NCBI GenBank assembly: GCA_004154925.1
Contig: QJNS01000109.1
Span: forward strand, 186,001 to 250,000
From: Monosporascus cannonballus
Lineage: Eukaryota; Ascomycota; Sordariomycetes; Xylariales
DNA length: 64,000 nucleotides
Direction: 5' to 3'
This document shows positions 50,099 through 62,184 of the stretch, piece after piece. Position 1 is the stretch's first letter. The number at the start of each line of letters is the position of its first letter. Made by a program: the position numbers and the translations under genes. The notes below the pieces were generated by a model. It worked only from the letters and a program-made list of their open reading frames with translations, did not search any database and was not told where the DNA came from.

Positions 50099-50502
50099 TA
50101 TAACAAATTTGTTATATATTTACTTTATAAGGTAAATACTATTCGAAAGATTTCATTTATAAGTTATATTATAGCGACAAAAAATTCTCAAGTTTATTTA
50201 TTAAAAGAAAATCCAGTTCCGTTCTTAATTCCAAAAAAATACCTTTAATTATAGCTTAAATAAATAATTAGATAGCGCAATTAAATAAGTAGTTACTTAT
50301 ATAAACAAGTAATTTATTATATATTGTGTCAATTATTAAGTATATTAGAAATTTATATAATTTATACAATTCTATTAAATTACCTAAATTACTTCTATAA
50401 TTTCAAAAGTCTATATGTTCTGAGCCGGAATTTAGCCGTTACGTACTTTTATTAAGCTTTAAAATAGCTTTACTTAAAACGAAAACGTTAAATGTTGTAA
50501 TA
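50099..50502 (-). repeat. M4 5' LTR (404 bp)
   Basis: TATAACAAATTTGTTATATA... to ATGTTGTAATA; aligns with the other family-2 LTRs. TSD TTAAT follows. Confidence 0.82.
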
Positions 50503-51174
50503 TTAATATATTATTTTAATATTATAAATTTAAACAATCATTTTTTAAAAAAACTGTAATTTAAATTTTTACGATATAACAAATAAAACGATAGAATAAC
50601 TTTTTAAAAATAGCTTCTTTATTAAATTTTATCCCATTTATAACCTTTATAAATATAGTATATGCGTGTTAAAAATAGTTGAAACAATTGACTATGAAAA
50701 GAACAAATTTATTATTTAAAACTAATTACAAAGCGCTTTTTATTTTTATACTTTAATATAATAAGTAATTGCGATTTATAATGTATTATTAATAATTCAG
50801 CTAATTGATTACTGATACGAAAATATTATTTTAAAAAACTTGAAAATTTAGGATCTTCGAGTTTAAAAAAAATATAACTTTACTAAATTTTTAAAACCTA
50901 ATACGAATAGAAAAATACTTTTAAAACGAATTATGAATTTTTTAAATATTTAAATGTATTAATAGAATTTTAACAAATAAAAATAAGTTTTTATGGATAG
51001 TAAATACTATATTATATAAATGTTTTAACAATAGTTTCATTTTTAAAAAACTAAAAATATATATATATAATACGTTTATAAAGTTTCTTAACTTTTAAAA
51101 ATTATTGAATACCTGATGAATGAGAAAAAAAATAAATGTATATATAAGAAATAAACGATCTAAAATATATTATT

Positions 51175-51375
51175 GTACAGTGTTAAAAGAATATACGCGT
51201 TAGAGCTACGTCGCTCTTACAAGCTCCATGCGGAGGTCGGCGAAAATATATAAGCGGTTTTTCTTAGAAATAAAGAAGAAGATTAGGTTTTAGATTGTTT
51301 TTAATATATAAGTTATTTTGCCACTTTAAGCTTCGAATAATTAGTGATATTTATCACTTTAAAATATATTAGAAT
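51175..51375. other. About 200-bp insertion in P3 RT, partly unmutated
   Basis: P2 lacks this segment. It has a GC-rich core (TTAGAGCTACGTCGCTCTTA; AAGCTCCATGCGGAGGTCGG) and AAAATATATTA on both sides. Perhaps a solo LTR starting TGTACAG or TGTTAAAA; boundaries are unclear. Confidence 0.4.
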
Positions 51376-52149
51376 GAATTCTTAAAATACTGCTATAGTT
51401 ATGGAACAACAAATATTAATATAAATTAAAGAAATATAAGTGTGTTTTAAATGTGCTAATTTCTTTATAAAATTTGATAAAGGTTATAAAAGAACTATTA
51501 TACTACTTATTGGCCTCTTTAAAAAAGTACATTTACGTTATAGAATTTCGCCTATATTTGAAAAGAATAAAGATATAATTATTTAAAAACCAGTATTCAT
51601 TATATGTGATTTAGTATAACTCATGACATTCATAATTACATTTCAAAATATATGTTAAACGTAATCATTTGATAACGTAATAATTAAAACAAATTACACC
51701 TTATTACACTTGATTTATATAAATTAAGAAAACAGAAAATAATTATAGTATTTCGGAGAAAACACATATAGCCGTTATTTTAGCTTTTAGAAAATTTAAA
51801 TATTTTTTAATAAAAGTCTTAATAAAATTAAGATTTATATAAATTATTAAACATTTCCTCGTTTTACTACAACTAAAAAACATATAAAATAATAATTATA
51901 ATACGTAAAAATCATAATGAATTTTAATTCTATTACGAATAACAGAAAAAATATAAAAAGCGGAAAAGTCAATATTATAAATAATGAAGAAATATTAGGA
52001 AAATAATAGAACAAAGTTAATTATACAGTTTTAAATATTATCTTTAAAACTATTTACATAGATGCCAAATTACTATAATACGAATTATATTATATAATAT
52101 ATATTTAAAAGAAACAAAAGAAATAATCGTAATATACGAAATATTTATA

Positions 52150-52437
52150 CTTAAATCTTATTTGCTGTGCTGAGCTAAATATGTAGAAAATTGTTATATA
52201 ACATAATTTATTCAATAAATATTTTATCCAGTATTTTCGCATGAGAGAATTAATTTATAGTTTTTACTGTTAGGATAAATAATATCTTAATTCTATAAAA
52301 CCTTACTTTAAAGCCGACTAATACGTAATTGCCGACAGGTTTCGACTATAATAAACTTTATAACCGTTAACTTTACAGTTCGACAGAGTCGAAAGTTTCA
52401 GCTTTAATCGACGAACTTTAAAGATAAATCTTATAAG
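52150..52437. mobile_element. Possible small inverted-repeat element in P3
   Basis: Absent from P2 at this site. Bounded by TACTTA and TAAGTA (TA plus CTTA/TAAG); holds a less RIPed core with inverted TTTCGACT/AGTCGAAA and CTTTAAAG at both ends of the core. A MITE-like insertion is plausible but the terminal repeats are only a few bases. Confidence 0.3.
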
Positions 52438-52697
52438 TAATATATGAAAATAATTAATTAAAAAATATAAAATTATACAAATCACATATTTACGAAATAT
52501 ACTAGAAGCACCAAATGTGTTATATGTATAAATATTAATTATATAAATATTTAAAAATTAATAAACTTAATGATATAAAATAATGCCATAATATTATAAT
52601 ATTTATAGTAAAATAAAGGCACGATAATCTAAGATTTCAAAAAATATAATTATTCTTAATTTTAAAAGAACGATAGAATTTAATTATTATAACTTTT

Positions 52698-53116
52698 TGT
52701 AACGAACCTGTTATACATCCACCTGGAGGTATAAGCAGTATCCGAAAAGGGTCTTGATTTGCAGGTAATAATAGGGCGAAGAATGATTTAATGGTTTATT
52801 CGTTAAAAAAATTTAAAAATTTTTCCCTTAATTAGAGAACGGTACAGTTACCTCTGGATTAAGAGCTTAGATTGATAATTAAAAAGCGAAACTAAGTAGG
52901 TACTATTTATATGAAAAATCAATTTATTATATATCCCAATTCCTTAAAATAAATATATCGTAAATTTATGTGATTTACGTAATTTGATTAATCCACCAAA
53001 TTATTTAAATCACCTTATTTTAGCCAAGAACTCCCTTCCAGAGTTCTGCCGTAATAGGCCTACGTTAAGCCTTAAAGGTTAATTTCCTCGAAATAAAAAC
53101 CCTTATTCTTATAACA
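52698..53116 (-). repeat. M3 3' LTR (419 bp)
   Basis: TGTAACGAACCTGTTATACA... to TTCTTATAACA. The outer left ~80 bp are intact where the 5' LTR is RIPed, and vice versa at the other end. Confidence 0.93.
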
Positions 53117-53324
53117 TTATTTCCTTTTTCTAAGGATCTTTGTCCCAAAGATAAAAAGCCGTAAGTAACCACTTTAATTAATTAAAAAGTTTTGGGAATT
53201 TTTAATTAACCTTTACCATATTAAGCCGTATTCGAAAGGAAAAAAAAAAATCTCGTTTAAACTAACGCAAAATACGCGATAATCGTACAAATTTTATCGA
53301 GAAATTTAGCTCTAAGGTTATTAT

Positions 53325-53790
53325 TTGTTCGAATTATATCCGTTTTAAGAAGTTCGATTACTTTTACGTAATAAATATTCCAAGTTATAGTTATTATATC
53401 CGTCGTTAATACTCGGCTTGCGACGTATTAAATATAAATTCTTTGGTAAAAATTAAGGAAAAACGTAAGCGCTTATAAAAAAAATAGCGCGAAATAAAGG
53501 ATAAATTAATGGAATTTCTTAATCGGTTAAAACGTTTACGCCTTTAACAGGACATTTTGCAGAAAAAGGCCTTTATTATCTTAAAAGAAGGTTATAAAAT
53601 AAATCAATTGGAAAAATAGGAAAAACTGGAGAAGAAATAACGACGTATGGAAACGGAATAAGTACGGCTCGTTTCCGAGATAGACGTTATCGTAAAGGTA
53701 TTTATTTTTTTCGATTGGAACGCCGTAAGGTTGAATTTAAGCGGGGGACCATTATCGCCTACGACCTTAGCCGCACTAAAAACGGTTGGT
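53325..53790 (+). pseudogene. M3 antisense ORF (zinc-cluster-like, coiled coil)
   Basis: Plus strand, opposite to pol. N-terminal CSNYIRFKKFDYFY with YSYYIRR and SACDV, where TAT Tyr codons sit at positions expected to be TGT Cys. A coiled coil follows (FLNRLKRLRLQQDILQKKAF, reading two stops as Gln; EKLEKKQRRMETEQVRL), then FDWNAVRLNLSGGPLSP. It shares architecture with P1, M1 and M2 although the families differ in sequence. Function unknown. Confidence 0.68.
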
Positions 53791-56700
53791 CAGGATTCTG
53801 GCGGTAGAACGTCTTAACCAGGTCCATCGTATTTATTAAATAACTAAATAGTTCCTATATATTTTCCTTAAGTAAGTAATCTTTTTATTTAACTAAATAT
53901 TGAACTTTATTTTTAATTATTCTGAAATTTAGTATTCGTTCGATTTCGTACTTATTAAAATCTTTTTCGAATTTTAAGTCTTTTTCTAACGGGGCGTCCT
54001 TAAATGCTGGTTTAAATAAAAAAATATGGAAAATAAGGTATATTCTTATGTTTTTAAGTAACGACAGTCGGTAATTAATTTTGAAAATAATTTTTTTAAC
54101 CTTAAATAAACCGAGTTTTTTAAAATCGAACTTATCGTTAAGTTTTTTTGTTTTGATTTATAAGATATTTAAAATCGCGTTTTATTTTTGGCATAATAAA
54201 TAAACCTTATTTCCTTTTATTAAAATTAATCCCTTAATTTTTTTCCTATTATAATATTAAGCCATTTTTTGTTAAAAAAACTTTAATTTATTATGGAAAC
54301 AAATTTAAATCGTTTTGATTTTTATTATTAATATTTTTATTCTTAAGGTAATCGTAATAATTTTTGGTACTTTATTAAACGATTATTTAGGTCGCTTTAT
54401 TTTTATATCGTATCCGTATATAATTATATAAGAAAATACGCTTATATCCTTATTAACAAATATGTTATAAGTAATTTATATTAATAGTAAAAATTTTACC
54501 TAATTATTCTATTAATAATTAACGTAATTTCGAAAATATTATTTTAAAATCTAATTAAATCGTTTTATTTATCCATCCGTTTAAAGATAATACGTTATTA
54601 AAAATTTAAACTTAATACCGATTTATTTAAAAAAGCTAATATTAAATTTTGAAATAAAAAATATATCCTTATCAAAAATAATCCTTTCTAAAATCTTATA
54701 TTTATTAAGGTAATATTTAATAAAGGCATAAGCCAGTTATTTTGCTATTATAATTCCTTTAAAAAATAAAAAATACCCATATTTGGTAAATTTATTAATA
54801 ATTACCTATATTCCGTCGTATTCGACTTTAATAATTAGGTTTTTTAATAAAGATAAGTTAATAATAAAGTTCCAAATTATGGTATTTTATGCTTTATTAG
54901 GAATATCAATAAATTATAATAACCTGTAAGGTTTATAACGTATTACCTTAGCCTTATTACAAATATTACAATTTTTTATAATTATTTTAACCATACGGCG
55001 TAACTTAGGGAAATCGTATTTTTCTTGTAGCCGTCGAATGGTTTCGAAAATTCCTTAATATCCGTATAATAGGTTTTCGTGGAATTTTTTTATAAATTGT
55101 TTTTGTTAATCCTTAGGAACATATATTTTGTTATGGTATAATAACTGATTTTTTGGCTATTTTTTTAGCTGTTAAATTTCCTTTTGCTTTTTCATATTAT
55201 AGGAATTCCAAAACCGTATCAAAAATTCTGGAATTGGTTTTTTCAAAATCTTATATAATTATATAATGTTATTTTGGTTATATTATAACATCTACATGCT
55301 TTTTTTGGGAATTTTGAAGTCGTAAGCTTTTTTACGATTAAGAATATCCGCCTAAATATTTTTTTTTCCCTTAATATGGTATATTTTAAAATTAAACCTT
55401 AATAAGAAAATTATTTATTTTTTATGCTATTTATTTAGTTTTTAAGCTTTTATAAATCGAATAAAATTTTTATAATTAAAGTAAATATTAAAAGGTTTTT
55501 TCGTTCCATTAAGAAAAGGTTTTTATTCCTTAAAAACGTTAATAATTGCCAATAGTTTTTTATCGTAAATCTAATATCTAAATTCTACATTTCGGAATGC
55601 TTTTAAATAATATGCTATTGGGTACCATTTGCCGTTATCCTCTAATTATTTTAAGACGGTATTTAGTGCGTAATCTAAAATATCCGTTTTTAAGCGTTTT
55701 TTTTTGTCGGCGTTAGGTAATCTTATTATAGGCCCGTTGGTAATTACATTTTTTAAGATCTAGAACGTTTTTTTCGCTTTTTCTAAAAATTTAAATTCCT
55801 TTCCCATATATTTTTTGGTAATAAATTTCGTTAATGGCCTAATTATATTTCCGTATCCCTTAATTAGGCTACGTACGTAACCCGTAAATTTTAAAATTTA
55901 TCGGATATTTATAACGGTCGCCTTATTAAAAATAAGCCAGTTCTTAATTGTTTTTATCTTAAAACATTAAATTTAAATTTGGCCGGGGATAAAAATATAT
56001 CCCAGAAAGTTTAGTTTTTGCATATGCCATATATTTTTGGCAAAGTTAATTCGAATATTTATTTTATTTAAAGTTTTAAGCACTTAAGTTACGTACTTTT
56101 TATGTTTTTTTAAAGTTTCCGAATAAATAAGGATATCGTCGAGATAGACAAATACGAATTTGTTTAAAAATTGTCGGAAAATAATTATAATTAAATTTTG
56201 GAAATTAGCGGGAACATTAATAAGTCCTATCGGCATTATTTTGTATTCGTAAAGTCCGTATATTATTCTAAATACCGTTTTTTATTTTTCTCCTTTGGCC
56301 ATTCGGATACGGTAATAGCTATTATAAAAATTTAAAGCTATAAATTATTTGGCTTTACTGGCGTTCTTTTTTAAGGTAATTATAAATATTAAAAAATATT
56401 TATTTTTAATTATAATATTATTTAATTATCTATAATCGATTATTTTTCGATAAATAAGGTCTCCGTTTTTATCGATCTTTTACTTATTATTTTTGGTTTT
56501 AGGTACCATAAGAACAGAGTATCCGGTAAAGAAGTTGGAAAACTGGATATATCCTTTTTTCAAATTTAGTTATATACTTTTCCATAAGGCTTTCGATTTT
56601 TCTGGGTTTATATGGTAAATTTTGTAAAACTTAGGATAATATCTTTTTTTGATAAGTATCCTGTAATTTTATTAATTATATGGCGGTAATTCGTAATTTT

Positions 56701-57250
56701 CTTTATCCTTAAATAATTTTTTAAATCCTTGATATTCCAATAGTACTATAAAGATTTAATTAGGAATCCGTATTTCCTTAATAATATAACAAATTTTTCG
56801 ATTATTTTTTTTTGGTATTTTGTTTTACGAAAATATCCGTTTTTTTTAATTAATCCGTAAATTGCTAAAATAAAGCCAAAGTATTCTTAGGATAATATCG
56901 TATTTAGAGATGTTGGCGATATCCAGCAAAATATATTCTTAATATCCTTAAATTTGTACTGGGAATTCCTTAATTTCCCGAAGAATTCGTCCGTTTTCAT
57001 ATATAAATAGGTTTCCGTTTACCGTACGTAATTTATAAAATTTTAACTTATATTTTTAAAGGATTTAATATCTTTTTATTATTACGGGAAAAATAAAATT
57101 ACTTTTTATTCCTAAATTAATTATGGTTTTAAACGTTTTATTTTTATATTGGAAAAAAATCTCAATCTAATTACGTATTCCTTTTGTTACTTTGCATAAG
57201 GTTTTATAAATTAGGGCTCCTTATTACTTTAGTTTCGAGGGCTTTTAAAA
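53790..57250 (-). pseudogene. M3 pol: protease, RT, RNase H, integrase, chromodomain
   Basis: Minus-strand landmarks 5' to 3': protease remnant INLGIKSNFIFP (about 57060-57150, Asp to Asn); RT FVFVYLDDILIYSETLKKH with YLDD intact (56132-56146); RNase H TDILDYALNTVLK (about 55645-55684); integrase IRRLQEKYDFPKLRRM and zinc motif CNIC (about 54940-55075); core INKFTKYGYF (about 54765-54860, catalytic Asp to Asn); chromodomain KYEIERILNFRIIKNKVQYL then K*KDYL (53850-53980); tail LVKTFYRQNPDQPF. Trp and Gln stops are RIP-type. Confidence 0.88.
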
Positions 57251-57309
57251 TTTTTTAATTTTTAATGCTTTCCGGCTTAAGCGAACCTTTATTCGCAAGC
57301 CTTTTTGAC

Positions 57310-59522
57310 AGCATATTTAGTACATTAATCGTTTTTATACCGGAACCATATTTTCTTGCTATATTTGCACTAAGGTTTTTTTTCTTATTTCGTTTATTAT
57401 TTTTACGCTTTCCGGGTTATAAAATTAAAAAAATAAATTTCCGAAAAAAGTGTTTTTATATTTAAAAGCTTATGTTAAATACAAAGTATTAAAAAATAAC
57501 ATAAATATCCTTATAATATGGCCTTTTAATTCCGTTTTAACTTAAGGTATAAGTAATAAGACCTAAGGTATTCTGGCTATTAAGAAATCTTAACGTATCG
57601 GCACTTATTATTTGGTTCGGTAAAAATCTTATTATTCCATTTAGGCCAAAAATTATTATTTTTTTTAATTCTGAAATAAACGAAATAATCGTCCTAATAA
57701 TAAGTAATAAAATATAATAAATCGTAAAAATTTACTGATAATATTTTCTAATAAATAATATATTTTAGGAACTTATAAAATTCCGGGGATAATTATCCAT
57801 AATTATTGGTATTTGGTCGAAATTAACCGTTTTCTATATGCATCTTATACTTTTGGGAATTAAAATAATATTAATATCTTAATTTTATGGTTATCCTGGA
57901 AACCGTTTATCCGGAATAATATTTGCAGGTTTTAACCTTAAAATTTTAATAAATTAAATAATCCTTATATTCTGAAATATCGCTTTAAATCTGAATAATT
58001 ATGGCAATAATAAATTCTAGCTGGAAGGAAATTGAACTAATTTCTTTTTCTTTTTTTTTTACCTTACTATCGGTTTCTTATTTAGCCGCTTTGGCTTTTT
58101 TTTGAGGTTAAAAAATTTTTCCCTTTTTGGAATTCCTTTTGGCAAGGGAATAATATTTATTCCTGAAATACCCCTTTTTGCCACAATTGAAATATTCCAT
58201 TTTAAACTTGTTTTTCTTAGGCTCCTTCGAAACGGAACTCGTTTCCTTCTAAGGCTTACCCTTATCCTTTTTATTCTGGCTCCTTAAGCCCTTATCGTTA
58301 CCTCGTTTACCGGTCCTTTTTTTCTTAAGGTACCGATTAAAGGTGCGCCGGTTAGCAATAATAACCTTATTTATGTATTCTGTAAAAAATTTAACCTTAA
58401 GTTTTATATATAGTTCGTTTTTAATTTAAAGTTTTAAGCTATCATAATAAAGATAAAATAACGCGTTTTCCGGTAAATTTAAAATAACGGCCAAATAATT
58501 AAATTTAATTATGTATTCGGCGGCTAATTTAATTTAATAAAAGAAATAAAATTACTTAATTATATTTTACTTTTTATCGGGATTTCCGAATAAAATGCAT
58601 ATTTTTTTTCGAAATTTTCGTAATCGTTAAAAATGTAATTAATAAAATCCGATAATTTCTTAAGATAATTTTTCAAATAATTCTTCATAATAAGTTCGAA
58701 CCATAAAAAAACTTTTCCAATAAATAATTAAAAAATAGCTATTACTTTTTAATAATTTTCCTTTAAAAAATTTTTATAAAACTTAAGGTAAAATCTGGCT
58801 TGGACCAAAAATCCCTCCGGATTTTCGGATCCGTTATAAAACTTCAAAAGGATTAGCTTATAACCTTTAACATCTGGCATTTTATAGTAACTAAAAGGCG
58901 GAATTATTTTTTTTCGTAATTGATTTACGCCGAATAAAAGTAAAATCGAAACTTTTTCCTGCGTTTATCTCGTATTTAACGAAAATAATCTATAACCAGC
59001 CCTTTGGCTTCGTCCTCTGGCCGAACCAAATTAAAGAAAAGCCGGTTTTTTTCCCTTAATAAATCGAATATTTTCCTCCTTTAAACTTTTAACCTCCTAA
59101 GCTAAAAAGTCAAGCCTTTCGTCCGTAATAAGCTTTTTTTTTTTGCCCTTTTGGATTTTGGTCCCATATTTTTCCTCCATTTCCTCCTTAACCTCCTTTT
59201 TTTCCTCCAACTCCTCTCCCTGGACTTCGATAATATCCTTAGGAACCGGGGTAAGTTATTACTGGGGTTACGAAGATAATAGGCCTTCTTAAGATCGAAT
59301 AATAAAAAGTATTATATTATTAATTAATTAAAAAACTTTTTTAATAAAAAGTAAATCGTTAAATTTTGTTAATAACATTTTATTAACCAATAACGGAAAT
59401 CGGATATATTATTTATTTTCTAAATATCATCCTATATTATCGTTTACATTAAGTTCAAAAAGGTTTATGCCTTAATTAGGCAATAAATTATTCGTCGGCT
59501 ATTAATTAAAAAATTATCAAAA
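57310..59522 (-). pseudogene. M3 gag and leader
   Basis: The N-terminal part is readable at about 59020-59260: LTPVPKDIIEVQGEELEE, an acidic coiled coil with EEKYGTKIQKGKKKKL, then LDFLA*EVKSLKEEN. A basic region (GKRGNDKGLRSQNKKDKGKP) lies near 58200-58340. The plus-strand frames at 57265-57465 and 58102-58287 are shadows of this gene. Confidence 0.7.
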
Positions 59523-59941
59523 TATAATAAACCTATTATACATCTACTTGGAAATATAAACAATATCCAAAAAAAATCTTAATTTACAAATAATAATAAG
59601 GCGAAAAATAATTTAATGGTTTATTCGTTAAAAAAATTTAAAAACTTTTCCCTTAATTAAAAAACGGTACAATTACCTCTGGATTAAAAGCTTAGATTAA
59701 TAGCTAAAGAGCGAAACTAAGTAGGTACTATTTATATAAAAAACCGATTCATTATATATCCCAATTCCTTAAAATAAATATATCATGGATTTATGTGATC
59801 TATGTGATTTGATTAATCCACCAAATCACTTAGATCACCTTGTCTTGACCAAGAACTCCCTTCCGGAGTTCTGCCGTGGCAGGCCCACGCTAGGCCTTAA
59901 AGGTTGGTCTCCTCGAGACAGGAACCCCTGTTCCTGTAACA
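59523..59941 (-). repeat. M3 5' LTR (419 bp) with a hairpin-rich outer end
   Basis: TATAATAAACCTATTATACA... to GTTCCTGTAACA. The outer 160 bp are unmutated and hold three perfect or near-perfect stem-loops: 59795-59811 with 59822-59838 (17 bp, one mismatch), 59852-59859 with 59865-59872, and 59918-59925 with 59930-59937. The plus-strand frame from 59785 merely crosses the LTR into P3. Confidence 0.93.
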
Positions 59942-59946
59942 CTTTT

Positions 59947-60960
59947 ATTACTAAAGTTTTATTATCCAAATATCTAGTAAAAAACTTAAATTACGATAGT
60001 AGTTTCGCAGTCATCGATAGATTTACTAAGTTTTGTTATTTTTTGCAAATATCTTTAATATATACCCATTATTAGACGAAACTATCTTGAATAAACAAAT
60101 TATATTTGCTTTACAATGCTCCTAAGTTTTTATAATATAAATCGGTTTAAATTATAAATTATTGAAAGTTTGAAAATTAAAAATAAACAAATAAATAAAA
60201 CAATTAAATTAAGTTTTTAAAGTGTACTTATTGTATTATATTAAGTATGAACAAAAGTATTAACTGGATAAGTTATTTGTTACGTAATTAACTTATAATG
60301 CTAAATATCATAATAAGATGAAAAGGATTTTAATAAACGTTAATTTTAGTTTCATACTTAAAATTTATAAAAATATGTCTAACGAGTTGTTAACGTTTAA
60401 ATAATACTTACATTAAAATAATATAGGTAACTACATTTCCAAAACAATTAAAATAGCAGCAATAAATAATTAAATAAATAAATATTATAATTAGAAAAGG
60501 TTAATAAAATTGACTTTCGAGAAAAGGCAAAAGATTTACCTCATTCTTAAACATATTTAAATAAAGACAAACTAGTAAAAAACTTGATTTCAAATATATC
60601 GATCTATATTAAATGGCTAAAAAAAGTTGGAAATAATTATTAATTAGAACTTTGATTAAAAGTTTTATTTTATTCGACTCTTTATAAATCTTTATTCAAA
60701 TTAGTAATAAATATTATTGAAGTCCGCATAAAATAAAACGACGTAATGGTAAAAGACGAAATTGCATATTACCTATAAAAATCTACTCGACAAAAAAAAT
60801 AGATTTATTTAGCATTTAATTAATTAAAAATCATCCATATTTTAAAAATATATAAAAGCTCGCACAAATCTTATAAATATCTAGCGGCTATTAAAAAGGT
60901 TTTATTAATAAGACCGAAACTGGCAAGGTTAAAAACGTCTTACTTAATAACCGACCAATT
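59947..60960 (+). pseudogene. P3 integrase core to chromodomain
   Basis: Resumes inside integrase: FITKVLLSKYLVKNLNYDSS, then FAVIDRFTKFCYFLQ (catalytic Asp present, about 60015). Downstream blocks align with P1 720-1570, including the CGATCTATATTAAATGGCTA region for GPY/F near 60600 and GCAAGGTTAAAAACGTCTTA at the gene end. Stops throughout. Confidence 0.78.
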
Positions 60961-61303
60961 AATAAATTCTATATTAAACTATTTAAATAAAACAGCGATA
61001 TATATTAACGTAATATTTATAACCTCAGCCTTAACATGTCCTTTTAACGTTTTAATTCATCTAATTTTCTAAGGATTTAAAGCCCTCGAAATAATATTTA
61101 TGTTATACGATTAGCGTACAATTTTTTGGGGTTTCAAAATTCGCGCATTTTAACTTACGTTTGTTTTATTTTTTTATTTTTTTTATTTTTTACTTTTTCT
61201 AATTCAATTTTCACTTTAATGTAATTAGAAACGAATTCTTGAATTTAAAGAAATAAAAACCCTGTTAACGTTATAAAAAACTTAGTTTTAAGTGATATTT
61301 TTC

Positions 61304-61589
61304 GGTTATAGCCTAGTTCTTCATAGCAGCTCTAGTGTATATACAGCTGTAAGCACTAGGATTATTGCCACGTGTTACGGCACTAGCCAAGCGGCTTATT
61401 TAAGCCGCAGTTTCGCTATATATACGCAAGCGCTCCGCGCTTGTTGGATAGCTCTCTTCTTTGTTCCTCGTGCAACAACAGAATATCTTCCAGAAACCCA
61501 AGAGATGTACAGCGCCTTGACACCACGATTGCGATCATTCCACTGATCTTTTTTCCCTAGTAGCGTAATAGTATAGTGCAGCGATAACA
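61304..61589 (+). repeat. Family-4 solo LTR, itself holding a 150-bp LTR
   Basis: Without its insert it is 131 bp, matching 12028-12159: GCTGTAAGCACTAGGATTAT, ATTGCGATCATTCCACTGAT, CCCTAGTAGCGTAATAG, ending GATAACA. Flanks TTTTC (61299-61303) and TTTTT (61590-61594) differ by C->T. The two open frames across 61292-61650 are chance frames in unmutated DNA. Confidence 0.72.
61373..61522. repeat. 150-bp solo LTR, unmutated, nested in a family-4 LTR
   Basis: TGTTACGGCACTAGCC... to AGCGCCTTGACA with perfect TSD CCACG at 61368-61372 and 61523-61527, interrupting the family-4 sequence TTGCCAC/ATTGCGA. GC-balanced with CpA and TpG intact. Contains GCGGCTTATTTAAGCCGC (inverted repeat) and a TATATATAC box. 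No other copy in the window. Confidence 0.83.
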
Positions 61590-61818
61590 TTTTTTGTAAC
61601 AGGAAAAGTCTGAATAAAGATACGATAAAAAGATAACCCTCGAAAAGCATAATAAAAACAAATAAGCATATCTATAAAAAAAGTAATAAGTTTAAGCAAA
61701 TGGTTACTTCTTTAGTTTTACGATTAATTTTTTTTAAATGTATCTCGATATAGCTATAAATAAGAAAAATAATTAACAAAAAAAAATTTAGGACAAAAAT
61801 TATAAAAAGGGAAAATTA

Positions 61819-62180
61819 TATTACGATATACTAAAATACGGCCTCCAAAAACGGTGATAATAGAGATCCTTTAAAAGAACTAAATTTAGCTATGCAATAA
61901 CTCGACAGGATTTATTGTCAAGCTATTAAAGGCTTAGTTCGATAAGATTTAACTTAAAGCTATTAAAATCTAGCTTAAAAATCGCAAAAATAATGATATA
62001 TAAATACAGTTATTTCTATAGCCTAAATAATAGCAGCTTATAATATAATTTCGCTATCTAAAGTATTTTTAATATTTTAAAAGGTAATTAACTGATTTAT
62101 ATGTATAAAATCCAACAATATTTTTATTAACTTAAATTCGTACTACTAAGATTTATAATTAGTTAAACCCCTCGCTTAAA
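61819..62180 (+). repeat. P3 3' LTR
   Basis: TATTACGATATACTAAAATA, then CGGCCTCCAAAAACGG, to AGTTAAACCCCTCGC. Aligns with 24745-25152. The usual terminal TCACA is missing or eroded near 62180, where repeat A begins. Confidence 0.72.
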
Positions 62181-62184
62181 TATA

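Larger units (their letters stand above)
29524..50502 (-). mobile_element. M4: Ty3/Gypsy element of family 2, split by X
   Basis: LTRs 29524-29929 and 50099-50502 with perfect TSD TTAAT at 29519-29523 and 50503-50507. Removing X and one TSD leaves about 6.65 kb, slightly under the 7.2 kb of M3. It lies in P3 between protease and RT. Strongly RIPed. Confidence 0.88.
50508..52692 (+). pseudogene. P3 RT, RNase H and integrase start
   Basis: Aligns with P2 17765-19600: RT thumb ATACGTTTATAAAGTTTCTT near 51070, RNase H end near 51900-51980, integrase zinc region 52500-52690. It has two insertions relative to P2 (about 51175-51375 and 52150-52437). M3 interrupts integrase just before the catalytic core. 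Confidence 0.68.
52698..59941 (-). mobile_element. M3: complete family-2 Ty3/Gypsy chromovirus (7.24 kb)
   Basis: 7244 bp with equal 419-bp LTRs and perfect TSD CTTTT at 52693-52697 and 59942-59946, inserted in the integrase of P3. The best-preserved element in the window: gag start, RT YLDD, RNase H, integrase zinc finger, chromodomain and antisense ORF can all be read, interrupted by RIP stops. Confidence 0.95.
60961..61818 (-). pseudogene. P3 antisense ORF region, split by a nested LTR
   Basis: Position and nucleotide blocks match the antisense ORF of P1 and P2 (TTACGTTTGTTTTATTTTTT near 61155). Too RIPed to read as protein. Interrupted by 61304-61589. Ends at the purine tract AAAAAGGGAAAATTA before the 3' LTR. 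Confidence 0.4.
24745..62180 (+). mobile_element. P3: oldest family-1 element, repeatedly interrupted
   Basis: 5' LTR at about 24745-25152, protease at about 28910-29518, RT to integrase start at 50508-52692, integrase core to antisense region at 59947-61303 and 61595-61818, 3' LTR from 61819. Each piece aligns by eye with P2 in the right order. Removing the nested elements leaves roughly 7 kb, the family length. Outer TSD not identified; the 3' LTR end near 62180 is eroded or truncated. Very heavily RIPed. Confidence 0.8.

Noticed and set aside
59785..60075. Plus-strand frame of 96 codons
   Set aside because: It joins the M3 LTR end to the P3 integrase fragment across the TSD; only its last part (YDSSFAVIDRFTKF) is real coding remnant.
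61292..61650. Two overlapping open frames on opposite strands
   Set aside because: They lie in the unmutated nested LTRs, where fewer stops are expected, and do not match the antisense ORF of this region.
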